DNA of 64,000 nucleotides from Canna indica. Lineage: Eukaryota > Streptophyta > Magnoliopsida > Zingiberales > Cannaceae. Positions 1 through 11,116 of this stretch are shown piece after piece. Made by a program: the position numbers and the translations under genes. Location of the stretch: contig CP136890.1 of the NCBI GenBank assembly GCA_034359265.1, positions 28,872,501 to 28,936,500 of the forward strand, read 5' to 3'. Under the pieces are notes generated by a model that had not been told where the DNA came from, made no database searches, and saw only the letters and a program-made list of their open reading frames with translations. Position 1 is the stretch's first letter. Each line of letters starts with the position of its first letter.

Positions 1-1455
1 CAGATTATGCTCACCCATAGACCTAATTTTAATTATAGAAATAAAATTTAGATTATCTCAATTAGGGTTTTATTTTAGAGTTTTGTTTTAGGATTTTGTT
101 CTGCCCAGAAGTGCTGTGTATACCCTGAATCTACTCTTCAAAGTGTGTCCTATGTTTCAAAACTATGTTTTTTGCTCGAAACGATAGGTTACACGACTAT
201 GTTCAGAGATCTAAGCACATAATAACAGAGAAATAAAAAATCAGCCCAGATTCAACAAACAATATATAAATTTTAGAAAGCTGAATTTTCCAGCACATCA
301 TGGAATAAAATCCGAATTTTGCAGAATTAAATTCTCAAATTTCTAACATCACAGATTCAAGTCATCATGCCAATCATGCATACAATCTCATAATTTTTAC
401 TAAATAAAAACTAGCTTATATAACAAGAATTTCTTAATCCAGAATCAAGGAAATTAATTATTCTATAGTATCAAGAACATCCAAAACTACAAGATGAGAT
501 TGCATCCAAGACTCATAAGATTAAATCAAGATTCACAAGACTAAAAATCACATATCTTCCATTAAATATTTGCCTCATGTTATGAGATCCAAATTTCAAG
601 TAAAAGCATGGCATGGAAACTAAGAAAATCTCAAGAACACAAAATAACATCATCAAGATCAAGAATCTTCAAGGCGGCTTCAAGAAAATTCGAAGAAAAC
701 CCGAATAGGAGGGATAAAACCACTCACATGAAAAGGAAAAATGATTCGAGAAGGATTTCCAATCAACGGCCTCCGATTCCAGCTCCAAACCCCGGCGGCT
801 CGACCCAAAGGAATGAGAAGATGAGGCGGCGGCTCACTCCAAGCCGCCGGCTTGGAGAGCGAGAGACGAAAAAGAGGGCGGCTCGGCTGCTCCTCTTGGC
901 TTGGCTCCAAGGGGAGGAAGAGAGAGGGAAGGAGAAGGAGAGGTTCTAGCGGCTCAGCTCCAGGTGGCGGCGGCTCCAAGGGAAGAAGAGGAGGGGGCAG
1001 CTTGGGCTGTCGGCTCGCTCCTCCACCCACAATTGTGTGGCTCCAAAAATTGGAGCCACAACCTAGGGGAGGGGGTTTTATAATTCCTCCTCAACCTTAA
1101 CCCTTCTAACTTAAGCCCAACCCGCATCCACTTAAGCCAAGACCAACTTGCTAACTCGATAAACTTAATTAAATTAATTTAGGCTTGATTAAACACACAA
1201 TTAAATCATAAGCATCTAATTAAATGCACCCACATAGGCATAGTTCATAATTATCCAAACACCACAATAATTAAAAATAACTCCAATCATTCAAACCTAA
1301 TTTCATAAATTCACAAATTTATATTCTACTTACCCGAGCTCGCAAGCTCGCTCCGGACCATGAGTCGACTCGGCTCGACCACAAACTAGTCCGCTAGGCT
1401 GGCAAACACACGCAACAGAAAAAAATAAATTAATTAAATATCTAGAATATTACAA
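1..1455 (-). repeat. Probable LTR segment of a Gypsy-type retrotransposon, cut by the window edge
   Basis: No protein is recognisable here. The layout resembles the 2.5-kb LTR near the right end of the window (59001-61490), read on the minus strand: an AT-rich part, a GC-rich stretch with repeated GGCGGCTC-like words (about 770-1020), a hairpin next to a TATA-like box (1036-1082), and a final part rich in GAGTCGACTCGGCTCGACC-like sequence (about 1340-1380). The short open frames in 600-1100 come from the GC- and purine-rich composition and have no family features. The identification rests on layout rather than sequence identity, so it is tentative. From 1456 to 1610 I see only AT-rich sequence. 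Confidence 0.35.
1036..1082 (-). promoter_or_regulatory. TATA-like box with a hairpin just downstream
   Basis: On the minus strand a TATAAA box (1077-1082) is followed about 17 nt later by a perfect 11-bp stem with a 3-nt loop (1036-1060, arms TGTGGCTCCAA and TTGGAGCCACA). The same arrangement with a different stem sequence occurs in the Gypsy LTRs at 56035-56092 and 61147-61205. A promoter with a structured transcript start is inferred. Confidence 0.4.
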
Positions 1456-1610
1456 TAAGTATCACGAACTTATCGACTATTAAATCATAATATATTAGCA
1501 AGATCTTAGTTCTGTTTGGAGATCCTGTTGTTGTCTATGTAAACTAGAAAACTTATAACAATTTTTGAATTGTCCCAAGTGGTTTTTCTTTCAAAAGTCA
1601 ATTCATTATA

Positions 1611-2036
1611 TGGATTGGACCAACACTTTGAGCCCGATCGGACTAGGCATAGAAGCGCCACATTCATGAACCAGACTCGACTCAGACAAGACACTACTTA
1701 GCTCGGGGGCTCGCCACTTAGCCACACAAGGACACTTATGTCCTTATTAATTACGAGAGATTCATCAATTATGAACCCAACATCTTCGTGATTAGCCTCG
1801 ACCCATTTTAAGCACATTCCCACGAGATTCCGGGAGGCATTATCGTCGAACATCCCTCATCCTACATTATATACAGACACGATGCACATAAGATATATTT
1901 AGATTCTAATTTCTATTCCTCCTACTCCTAATCCTTTCTTACTTGAGTGTCGGAGTGTATTTTGCATGTCCCCCCGTCGGAGCACCTGACTAGGAGACGC
2001 GCCGAACTGCATCAATCAGATTTTAGACAAGAAGAT
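1611..2036 (+). repeat. 5' LTR of the Tat-like Gypsy element
   Basis: This LTR matches 20037-20466 along its whole length: shared CACTTTG(A/G)GCCCG near the start, CATTCATGAACCA, ATTCATCAATTATGAAC-like and TCGACCCATTTT blocks, and the TAGGAGACGCGCC-type end. The match stops abruptly at 1611, where the flanking sequences diverge, and this fixes the left edge. The two LTRs differ at many positions, so the insertion is old. Confidence 0.8.
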
Positions 2037-2056
2037 TTGGTGCCCACCGTGGGGCC
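2037..2056 (+). other. Primer-binding site of the Tat-like element
   Basis: TTGGTGCCCACCGTGGGGCC directly follows the 5' LTR. A TGG(T/C)GCCCACCGTGGGGC motif at this place is typical of plant Gypsy elements, where it pairs with the 3' end of a host tRNA to prime minus-strand DNA. I do not assign the tRNA. Confidence 0.7.
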
Positions 2057-2189
2057 GAGTAAAACTTACCTGCCCCACAATGGTTGGTACTTGGAGTCAA
2101 GCAAATGCTGCTACACATTAGCAACATCCTAGAAGCAACGTTCTCCCGCTACCTGGAAACGCTAACATAACGAGGAGTGACGCTCCGAT

Positions 2190-3600
2190 ACCCATCAATC
2201 TTTCACCAGAAGAATCCCAACGTCCGATGAATGACCTTTAGGCGAAAAACCAACTATTAATAGCCTATGTCGAGGCGTTGAGACGATCCCGGGAACAACA
2301 CCCAGTTGAGCACGAGCGCCACTGCTCAAAACGCGATAAAGACAGACACTTGGAGAGATCCGAAAGGCCGACCTCTGACTTTTGAGACGATGTCTCCCTC
2401 ACGCATCGCTAGAGAGAAGAGGAGGACACCATGGTCATAGAGACCGCTCCTCCCCCCATCATCGACTCGGGATCCTTCGCCGAGCACATCATGGAAGTTT
2501 GTCTCCCAAACAACTTCAAGTTGCCGACCACGCTTCAACCTTACAACGACACGGGCGATCTGACCACTCACATGATGATGTTTAGGTCGATGATGCTCCT
2601 CAACGGCGCAACTGACCACATCCTCTACTGAGACTTTCCAACCTTCCTGGAGAAGGCCATAGTGCTCTAGTTTTCTACCCTCCCGCCAAGATCTATACAC
2701 ACATTCCAGGAGCTTCCCCAAGTCTTCTCTAATTAGTTTTTTCGTCGCGGTTCTACTCCAAAACCGAAGACTCTCTTCATTACATCAAGCAATGACAACA
2801 TGAGTCACTGAGAGACTACTTGAAGAGGTTCCATGCAGTGGCCATGGATATCCCGAACCTCGACCCACATGTCGAGCTATTGTCTGTTAAGCACAGACTG
2901 AAGCCCAAGCAATTTGCTAACCATATCGCCCTGGCTAAACCGAGAAGTATGGCAGAGTTTCGAGAAAAGGTTGTATGTGACATGCAAATGGAAGAACTAA
3001 GTGCAGGAAGACCGATAAAAGGGAAAAAGACCGAGATCGTCGTAAGCAGGACTGTGGTGGAAGAGGAAGGTCACCTTCCAGCACCAGATTTGATGAATAC
3101 ACCCCCACTAAACACTAGGAGGGAGACTATCCTTCATGAGATCTGCCACCTATAGCTGCTCAAGCTACCCAACATCACGAGGAGGTTGAAACCCCCCCGC
3201 CTAATGTCGGCAAGTGCAAGAAGTGTGAGTTCCATTGCACCTATATGCACACCACCGAAGAGCATGTGATGCTCAAAGATCAAATCGAACGCCTAATCAG
3301 AGAAGGCTGCTCGATCGCTACATCAATCGCAAACGAAGCCATAACAGGGACAGTCAAGATCACAACTCCCAGCGCCGAAGTGTGAGCAAGACACCACCAC
3401 CAAGAAGCGTAGCAGGCGACTACAATGGGCGCAGAGACGATCAGCCGAGCACAAAATCCGCAGGGTCATCGACTACATAGCGGGAGGATTCACTGCCTGC
3501 ATCGAACCCCGATAAGTTGCTCTGAATCATCATGGCAATGAACGATGCACCCTGCCTGCATATGCCACACATTCGAACCCCGATAATATCATTCTATGAA
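2190..3600 (+). pseudogene. gag remnant of the Tat-like element
   Basis: Plus-strand frames show the Tat-type gag core: an FAEHIMEVCLPNNFKLP segment (about 2475-2525), then a YNDTGDLTTHMMMFRSMMLL segment, a conserved FPTFLEKA block (2635-2660) and, after several stops, a C-terminal block (2820-3155) that includes the LKPKQF and AEFREK regions. A Cys/His cluster with KCKKCEFH and HTTEEH (3205-3270) matches the short zinc-like motif at the end of Tat gag. At least six stops or frame changes break it. Confidence 0.7.
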
Positions 3601-4110
3601 TCTGATTTCTTGGGGATTGATAAAAATTGACATGGCCATGTCATCATTTCTGTAATCGTTGGCGCTTTCCTTGTCAGGAAAGTCTTGGTAGATGAGGGAA
3701 GCTCAGCCGACATCTTGTTCTATTCAACATTCAAGAAGATGGACATCGATGAAGCCTCACTCAACCCTTACCACGGAGTCCTTGTCAGCTTTTTGAAAGA
3801 ATGAGTCAGAGTCCAAGGCTACCTCTGGCTCACAATGATGTTTGGCTCCCCGCCAAGGATCGACAAAGTCGATGGACATACAATACCTGATCGTCAAGTC
3901 CCCAGCCCTTATTGCCTGGTCTTGGGGCGACCATCGCTGAATAGCTTGGGTGTCATCATATAGACTCTCCACTTAGAAATCAAATTCCCTGTCTTAAAGA
4001 CAGAAGTGGGAGTCATCCACATAGACCAGAAGGAAGCTCGCATATGCTACAATGAATGCTTAAAGCTAAGGCCAAGCAACCCGGAAGAAATGTCGAGTAC
4101 CTCACCCTAG
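3600..4110 (+). pseudogene. Aspartic protease remnant of the Tat-like element
   Basis: The frame contains a retropepsin-like block, LVDEGSSADILFYSTF (about 3685-3730). The family normally has D-T/S-G at the catalytic site; here it is D-E-G, so activity would be lost even without the stops. The downstream LGRPSLNSLGVI segment (about 3925-3960) matches the conserved second half of the fold. Confidence 0.65.
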
Positions 4111-4244
4111 CCGGCAGTCTCAGTTCTTCACACATAACAACAACCTAGAATTTCCAAATTGGACCTTGAGGAGACGCCCAAGAGCGGCCCCAACCTGCTG
4201 ATGACCTAGAACCCATACAAGTCGGGGCCTCTCTCGAATGAGTA

Positions 4245-5190
4245 ACTTATATGGGAGCTCATCTCCTTGCTGAGCTCAAAGTTCAACTCGACACTCTACT
4301 TAAAGATAATGTCGACCTCTTCACATGGACGCCAGTCAACATGCCAAGAATAGGCCCTCGAGTCATCTGCCACAGACTCGTCATCGACTCCCAGGTCAAG
4401 CCCGTGGCACAAAAGAAAAGAAAGCTTGGGGTCGAGTGCCAACAAGCATCTCTCAAAGAGACCGAAAAGCTACCAAAAGTAGATTTTATCAGAGAAATCA
4501 GATTCATCACATGGCCTGCAAACGTCGTGATGGTCAAGAAGCACCCAAGAAAATGGCAGATGTGCATCAATCTCACCGACCTCAACAAGACATGCCTGAA
4601 AGACTCCTACCAATTGCCGAGCATAGACAAACTTATCGACGACTCCTCATGATACTAGTACCCAAGCTTCATGGATGCCTACTCAAGCTATAATTAGATC
4701 TGAATGCATCCAGAAGATGAGGAAAAGACAACCTTTATCACAGAACATGCTAACTTCTATTACAAGGTAATGCCATTCGGGCTCAAGAATGCAAGGCCAC
4801 ATACCAACGCCTCATGAACAAGGTCTTCAAGTAGCAGATCAGCCGAAATATAGAGGTGTACATAAATGACATGGTCGCCAAAACACTAACCACCAGAGAC
4901 CACTGCAACGATCTCATCGAGATCTTTAACCAGCTCAAACGCTACAACATGAGACTGAACCTGAAGAAGTGCTCCTTCAGAGTCCACGATGGCAAATTCC
5001 TTGGTTTCATGCTTACAAACCGAGGAATCGAAGCCAATCCTGAGAAGTGTCAGGCTATCCAAGAGATGCGTAGTCCGTGCAACATAAAAGATGTACAACA
5101 ACTTACGTGGAGGATGGCTGTTTTATCAAGATTCCTCTCTAGGTCGGCCGATAGGGCCACCCCCTTCTTCAAAATATTGAGAAAGAAATA
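4245..5190 (+). pseudogene. Reverse transcriptase remnant of the Tat-like element
   Basis: Two open pieces (4251-4652 and 4856-5191) carry the Ty3/Gypsy RT order: a DLFTWTPVNMPRIGP lead-in, the VKKHPRKWQMCINLTDLNK block (RT motif 2), DSYQLPSIDKLIDD, then YYKVMPFGLKNA (about 4760-4795), and a changed catalytic box reading YINDM instead of Y-V-D-D-M (4857-4871). Stops at about 4650-4700 and frame changes near 4795-4850 separate the pieces. The thumb region and KCSF...FLGF motif follow at 4967-5010. Confidence 0.8.
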
Positions 5191-5688
5191 ATGCTTCCAA
5201 TGGGACGAGAAGTGCGAACGAGCATTCGAGGAGCTCAAGAATTTCTTCGCCAGCCCGTTAGTTCTTGATAAACCACGACAAGGAGAGACACTCTTCCTCT
5301 ACCTGACGATCACGAAAATCCCCCTTAGCTCGATACTAGTCTAGGAACAGGGAAAGAATCAAAAGCTGATCTACTTCGTCAGCAAGGCCCTCTAGGGACC
5401 AGATACCATAGGCTAGAGAAGCTCGCTTTCTCCCTGATCATCTCGGCCAGGTGATTAAATTCGGACTTCTAGAGTCACCACATCCAGGTATGCACAGAAC
5501 ATCTGATCAGGCAAGTCTTAGCCAAGCCCGAGCTCGCCGGGAGAATGATATCTTGCTCAGTAGAGCTCTCAGAATTCAAAATTGAATACCAACCTAAGGG
5601 TCCATCAAGGACCAAGTGCTAGCAGACTTCGTCGCCAAATTCACATACTAGGAAAGCACCCCTGACCAGGTTGAAAGTTGGACGTTGT
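5190..5688 (+). pseudogene. RNase H remnant of the Tat-like element
   Basis: The stretch continues from the RT with a PLVLDKP...GETLFLYL segment (about 5255-5310), IYFVSKAL (about 5370) and, through stops, the KCADFVAKF-like end of the retroviral-type RNase H (5615-5645). The frame then enters the archaeal-type RNase H and is cut at 5688 by a solo LTR; it resumes in register at 7433. Confidence 0.6.
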
Positions 5689-7432
5689 TGTTGGGTGAAA
5701 TGGCACACTTAAGGGGGGGGGGGAGGGTGAATAGTATGTTATCTAAATCTTTTGCCTAATTCCAATTTTAATCATTTCTCAAATCGTTTAGGCAAATTGC
5801 AATTTTACGATTAAATGCGGAAGCAAGATAAACTAATTAAGCACAAACAAAAGATAACAATGCTAACACATAAATTTATAGTGGTTCAGCCTCAATGCCT
5901 ACTCCACTACCTAAGCACCCCGCTTAGGATATCCAAACTAGGTTTACTAGATTAAATCGGTTCCCTTACAAGAGGACTTTGACCTGAAGAGACTCACTCT
6001 CAATCTAAGGCACTTCCACACCCGAAAGTCTCCGTCTTCTTACCGAGAGCACTCTTCCTCTCAACCCTAAGGGACACCTCAACTAATCCTAGTAAACTAC
6101 GTTTACAACGGTGGGTTTAAGCCTTAACACCAAGGCAACCACCCAATTTCAAGACCTAACAACCTAGGTCTTCACAAGCTCAAATCCAAGGAAAATAAGT
6201 TCAAATAACAGTTAAAATTACAATGAAAATAGTTTAAAGAGTAAACCAATATTAAATGCTCTTTTCCAAGTCTTCAAAGCCTCCAACTCGCCAAGTCGTA
6301 TAGCTCAAATTAAAGCCCGAGTTGAGGAAGAGTGTGCGCTTGAAGAAGTTATCGGCGGAAGAACCTAGCGCTATTAATCGATCTTTAGAATGCTCAAAAC
6401 TTTCCTTTGAATGCTCAATAAAATTTGTAAGAGTGGTTAAAGGAGTTAGATGAGAGATATTTATAACCTCTCAAAGAAGCGGCAGCTCAATGAGCGAAAA
6501 ACGGGCGGAAAACTAGCCGTTACCGTCGTTCGGTCGCATGTCGGTCGATCGACCGCTCTAGCGACCGCTGGCTCAACCTCTCTATGTGGTCGACCGACGA
6601 GTCGATCGCCAGACGCGATTCTTGCGATCCGCAATCCAGTCGACCGACGAAGCTGCTGCCAGTTTTTGGCCTCGGTCGATCGACCGATCGATCGACCGAA
6701 GTAGCCTTCTGCCATTTTCTAACACCATTCAGTCGATCGATTGGTCGACCAAACCTGGACAGAGCAATTTTCTTTGCTTTGTTTTTCTGCTCGTTTGGGT
6801 TCCGTCTTCGCTAAGTCTACTTATATAACATTTATTAACCTTAAAACACAAATGTTATATAAGGATTACCCATTATTTGGATTCAATAAAAATATCTAAA
6901 AAATCAAAATCCTTAAGAATCAAAATCTAGTTTTTGGGGTCTAGTACAAATTTTCAGAAAACGGAAATTTTCTAATCTTTCGAGTCAAGAATGGGTAGGC
7001 TAAAGGCTTCCAAAAATTGCTAAAAAATACCTCGTTATCTTATTTTAACTCAAGGAACAATTACCGCCATTTTTTATGTCAAGAAACTATCTAGGTCATA
7101 TAGCCCTCCAAGGAGCTCCCTAGGCTTAGTGAATTTAGGGCGGTTTCTGGGTTTTCATATTTTAGGATTCAAGATTGGTTTTAGGGTTCTTTGCATCATA
7201 AAGAGGATTTACAACATATCTAGACACCCTAAACCTAAACTTTAACTTCTTGAAGAGTTCGAGCGCGTCGACCAACGTCCTTTCGATTTTTTGATTTCTT
7301 CGATTTTTTCGATTGCGGACGTCGTATGCTAACCGATATGGAACCTGAAAGATTTATCAATAAAACATTAGTTCCATATTTGTTATCATCAAAACCGAGA
7401 TTAAGACCAAGGTTGAAAATCTTATGCCAACA
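5689..7432 (-). repeat. Solo Copia LTR, minus orientation
   Basis: The segment begins TGTTGGG and ends GCCAACA, the reverse of this Copia family's TGTTGGCC...CAACA termini. It is flanked by perfect 5-bp duplications GTTGT (5684-5688 and 7433-7437), with no internal region, so it is a solo LTR left by LTR-LTR recombination. Removing it with one duplication copy rejoins the archaeal-type RNase H frame of the Tat-like host. Read on the minus strand it has a cluster of GATC/TCGA palindromes (6536-6744), a TATAAATA box (6458-6465) and a poly-C tract near the end (G11 at 5713-5723 on the plus strand). Length is 1744 bp. Confidence 0.9.
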
Positions 7433-7801
7433 GTTGTTTGTAGACGATGCCTCCAATGAAAAAGGAAGCAGAGTCGGCATTATCTCGAAGAACGGCCATT
7501 GAATCACCCTAGAGCAGTCCATGTAATTCCAATTCAAAGCCAACAACAATTAGACGGATTACGAAGCCCTGATCGTCGAGATAAGGCTTGCCCGAGATAT
7601 AAAAGCTCGGAAAGTGATTGTGAAAAGGGACTCACAATTTGTCATAGGACTAGTCCACGACAATTGCCAAGCGAGGGACCCCTCCTTAGAAATGTATCTC
7701 TCCCTAGTACATTCTTTAATGACTAATTTCGACAATTGTGTGATCCAGCACATACCTCGGGAAGAAAACACTCGACTCGACGTGTTATCCAAGCTCACCA
7801 G
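7433..7801 (+). pseudogene. Archaeal-type RNase H fragment of the Tat-like element
   Basis: This 369-bp island lies between two solo LTRs. It begins with LFVDDASNEKGSRVGI (catalytic D after F-V), continues through a stretch related to TDYEALIVEIRLARDIKA (with a frame change), then VIVKRDSQFVIGLV and HIPREENTRLDVLSKL (to about 7795). This is the additional RNase H typical of the Tat lineage. It proves that the flanking LTRs interrupted one element. Confidence 0.8.
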
Positions 7802-9405
7802 TGTTGGCCTAAGGTTTTCAACCTTGGTCTTAATCTCGATTTTGATGATAACAAACATGAAACTAATGATTTCATGGAGAATTACTTTTAGGTTCCATAT
7901 CGGTTAGTGCACGACGTCTCCGATCAAAAAAATCGGAGAAATCAAAGAAATCGGCAAGAATGCTTGTCGACGCTCGGATTTCGTTGGGAAGATAGAGTTT
8001 AGATTTAGAGTGTCTAGAATGTGTTGTAAATCCTCATGATGATGCAAAGAAACCAAAAAATCAAACCCGATCCCCAAAACACAAAAACCCAGAAAATTAG
8101 AAAAGACCTTGAAATTCACTAAGCCTAGGAAGCTCCTTGGAGGGCTATATAACTTAGACATTTTATTGGCACCAAAAGTCTCGGTAATTATTTCTTAGGT
8201 AAAAACTAGATAACGATATATTTTTAAGGATTTTTTTTGGAAGCCTTTAGCCTACCCATGTTTGACCCGGAAGATTATAAAATTTTTGTGTTTCAGAAAT
8301 TTATACTAGACCCCAAAAGTTAGATTTTGATTTTTTAGATATTTTTATTGAATCTAAATGGGGGGTAATCCTTAAATAATATTTATGTTTTAAAGTTATA
8401 AGAGGACTTAGCGAAGACAGAACCCAAAAACGAACAAACGAGTAGAAAACTCAACCAAACCTAGGCTAATTTTCCAGTTTCGATCGATCGGTCGGTCGAT
8501 TGAATGGTGCCCAAAAGTGGCAGAATGCATTCGGTCGCTCAGCGATCGCTTGGTCGATCGATCGATGATCGATCGACAAATGATCGGACGGCGAAAATAG
8601 TTATTTTTCTTGTCGTTAAGTTGGTTGTTCGAGGCCAACTCTTTATGGTCTATAAATACAAGACCATGAGAGCCTTCCTCCCATGATCCATGATTCTATT
8701 GATCCATTCTTGATCATTCTCAAAGCTTTTCTTGAGTCGTCCCTTTGATAACCCTAGTTTTCATGATACATCATTGATCTTGCATTTAAGCTTTGAACGA
8801 TTCATCATTGAGGCATGAAGAGGAACTAGGCCTCGTGTTTGGAGCTAAGTATTTGTTGTATTATTTATTTGCTCCATTATTTGTGTATTTTTGTGATTTA
8901 TTTCATTGTATTTGAGCTTATGAAGACATAGGTGGTTAGGTCTTGAAATTGGGTGGTAGCCTTGGTGTTTAAGGTTTAAATCCACCGGTGTAAATGTAGT
9001 TTGCTAAGAGTAGTTGAGTTATCCTTAGGGTTGAGGTGGGAGTGTGCTCTCGGTAGGAAGATAGGATACTTCCGGGTATAGAAGTGCCTTCGGTTCAAGA
9101 GCGGAGACTTTCGAATATAAAGTCCTCATGGTAAGGAAACTAATTAATCTAGTAAAACTAGTTAGGAAATCTTAAGTGGGGTGCTTAGGTAGTGGAGTAG
9201 GCATTGGGGCCGAACCACTATAAATTATAGTGTCAGCATTGTTCCCTTTGCGTATTGAATTACTTTTGTTTATCTTGCTTCCGCTTGCTACATAACTTGT
9301 GAATTGCTTAAGTAGTTTAAGAAAATATTAAATCCGAAATTAGGCGATAAAGTTTAGATAACACACTATTCACCCCCCCCCTCTAGTGTGGCCATTTCAT
9401 CAACA
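7802..9405 (+). repeat. Solo Copia LTR, plus orientation
   Basis: It starts TGTTGGCCTAAGG and ends ATCAACA, the same family as the LTR at 5689-7432 but inverted, and related in ends and layout to the LTRs of the Copia element at 9895-17652. It has a GATCGATC palindrome cluster (8480-8582), a TATAAATA box (8651-8658), the conserved GCCGAACCACTATAA block (about 9209-9223) and the C-tract hairpin (9362-9390). No primer-binding site or coding region is attached. The flanks ACCAG and GGTAG do not match, so its duplication has decayed or a small rearrangement occurred. Confidence 0.85.
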
Positions 9406-9894
9406 GGTAGCACTAGAAAACCTCAAAATAATAGGTCGATCATATAACAAATCCTCGGCCAGTTGAGCATCCAGTCGGCCATTGCTTAAATGCATCAACC
9501 AACCACAGACAGACAATGATGGCAGAGGTACACGAAGGTAAATACAGCAATCACATTGAAGGAAGATCCTTAACAGCTAAGATCCTTTGGGCTGGATACT
9601 TCTAGCCAGCTATGAATATCGACTTCAATCACTTCAAAATGTGCGATAAATGCTAGAGATTCTCTGAAGTCTTATAAAAGCATCATGATCTACTAGATAG
9701 CTCAGGTCATCCTAGTACTCAGAAAGAAACTTGACCAAGTCAAGGGGTACTGGGCTAAAGAGCTGCTCGGGGTGTTATGGAGCTGCAACACAATCACCCA
9801 ATCGTCCACTCAAACTCCTTATAGGCTTGTCTATGGAGCAGATGCCATGATCCTTGTCGAGACCGCAGAGCTCAGCCTCCGCAAGACAACATTT
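9406..9894 (+). pseudogene. Integrase fragment of the Tat-like element
   Basis: A heavily mutated stretch ends in an open piece (9772-9894) with YRLVYGADAMILVETAELSL, matching the conserved G-ETPF-LVYG-EAV-PVE region at the C-terminal side of the Gypsy integrase core. Much of the catalytic core (9440-9770) is present only as stop-ridden similarity. The Copia element at 9895 interrupts it; the next part is at 17653. Confidence 0.65.
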
Positions 9895-11055
9895 TGTTGG
9901 CCCAAGGATTTCCCCTATGCCTCGATCTCTATTTTGATGATAACAAATATGAAACTAATGCATTTGTGAAGTTTTGAGTTCAGGTTGATGGTGCGATATG
10001 CGTGCGAACTTCGGTCAGAAAAATTCCAAGAAACATCAAAAATGGCTCCGACGATGATCGCATAGAAATCCTAGGAGTAGAAATAAAAATTATGTAATAT
10101 GACTCTAGGAATACATCCTAAACCTGATTGTAATATTCTCCAAGTCAAAACCCAGAAACGAACATCGCGATAAGAAATAAGCAAAAATAGCCAATTTCTA
10201 GGGTCTGACTGATGGGCGATCAACAACTGTTCGGCTAACCCATCTATCGGCCATCGATCTGTAGAGTCCCAGAATGGGCAGTGGACTCCGGTCGATGGCC
10301 AGTCGATCAATCAGTCGATTATCCTTCGACCGGCCATCGATCGAGCGGCGCCAACAGGCAAAAAAATGCCTGTTGGGTGCCCTATCCGAGTGAGGGGTTA
10401 TAAATATCTCTCATAAACACTCATCTAACCTCTCTCACTATTCACTAAGCCTTCCTAAGTTGATTTCCATGCCCGAGCTTCGACGATCAATCCTCTACTC
10501 GAAGTGTTCTTCGCGTCTCGACTCCGGCTTCAAATCGCATCCCACGAGTTGAGGAGTTGGAGGCTTTGAAGGCTAAGAAAGGAGCACACTTGTTTGGTTT
10601 ACTTTGCTCCTTTAGATCTTGTTTTCATAGTTATTAAAAGAGTTTTCCATTGATAGCCTGTAAGGTGTGCTAGGTAAACATCTTAGGGTTTTCCTCGTAG
10701 ATTTATGTTTTGCCTAAGTGAATAGGTGTTGAGGCTTTCTCAAAGGGTTGAGAAGTGAGTCTTCATTGTATTCAAAGGGAAACACTTAGTCTATAAAGAA
10801 GTTTGGTTAGAAATCCTTGGTGTGGAGCCAAGGTAGTGGAGTAGGCGATTGGCCGAACCACTATAACTACTCGTATTTGCATTGCTTTGATTGTTTGTCT
10901 TTATTTAATATCTATACTTGTCAAAGCATCGTAATTAGACGAATATCGATTTGGTTGTGACCGGGTTTGAATTGAAAAGAATTGAATTGAATTTAGTTTT
11001 AACCACACACTATTCACCCCCCCCCCCCCTTTCTAGTGTGGGTATTCGAATAACA
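9895..11055 (+). repeat. 5' LTR of the Copia element
   Basis: It opens TGTTGGCCCAAGG and ends GAATAACA. A GATC/CGATCG cluster lies at about 10200-10345, the promoter TATAAATA at 10399-10406, and a C-tract hairpin (arms CACACTA 11006-11012 and TAGTGTG 11034-11040) just before the end. It is about 200 bp shorter than its partner because the partner carries a MITE. Confidence 0.9.
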
Positions 11056-11116
11056 TTTGGTATATATCAGAGCAAAGTCGCAGGATTAGATTTAACCATC
11101 TACCTTACAATTTAGA

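Noticed and set aside
608..1100. Several overlapping open frames of 60-116 codons on both strands.
   Set aside because: They lie in GC- and purine-rich sequence, have Arg/Glu- or Pro/Leu-only composition and show no domain; the region looks like LTR sequence.
7802..9405. Interpreting the two facing LTRs and the 369 bp between them as one transposon with long inverted repeats.
   Set aside because: The left LTR has its own perfect GTTGT duplication, and the middle piece is the host RNase H in the correct frame; two separate insertions explain it better.
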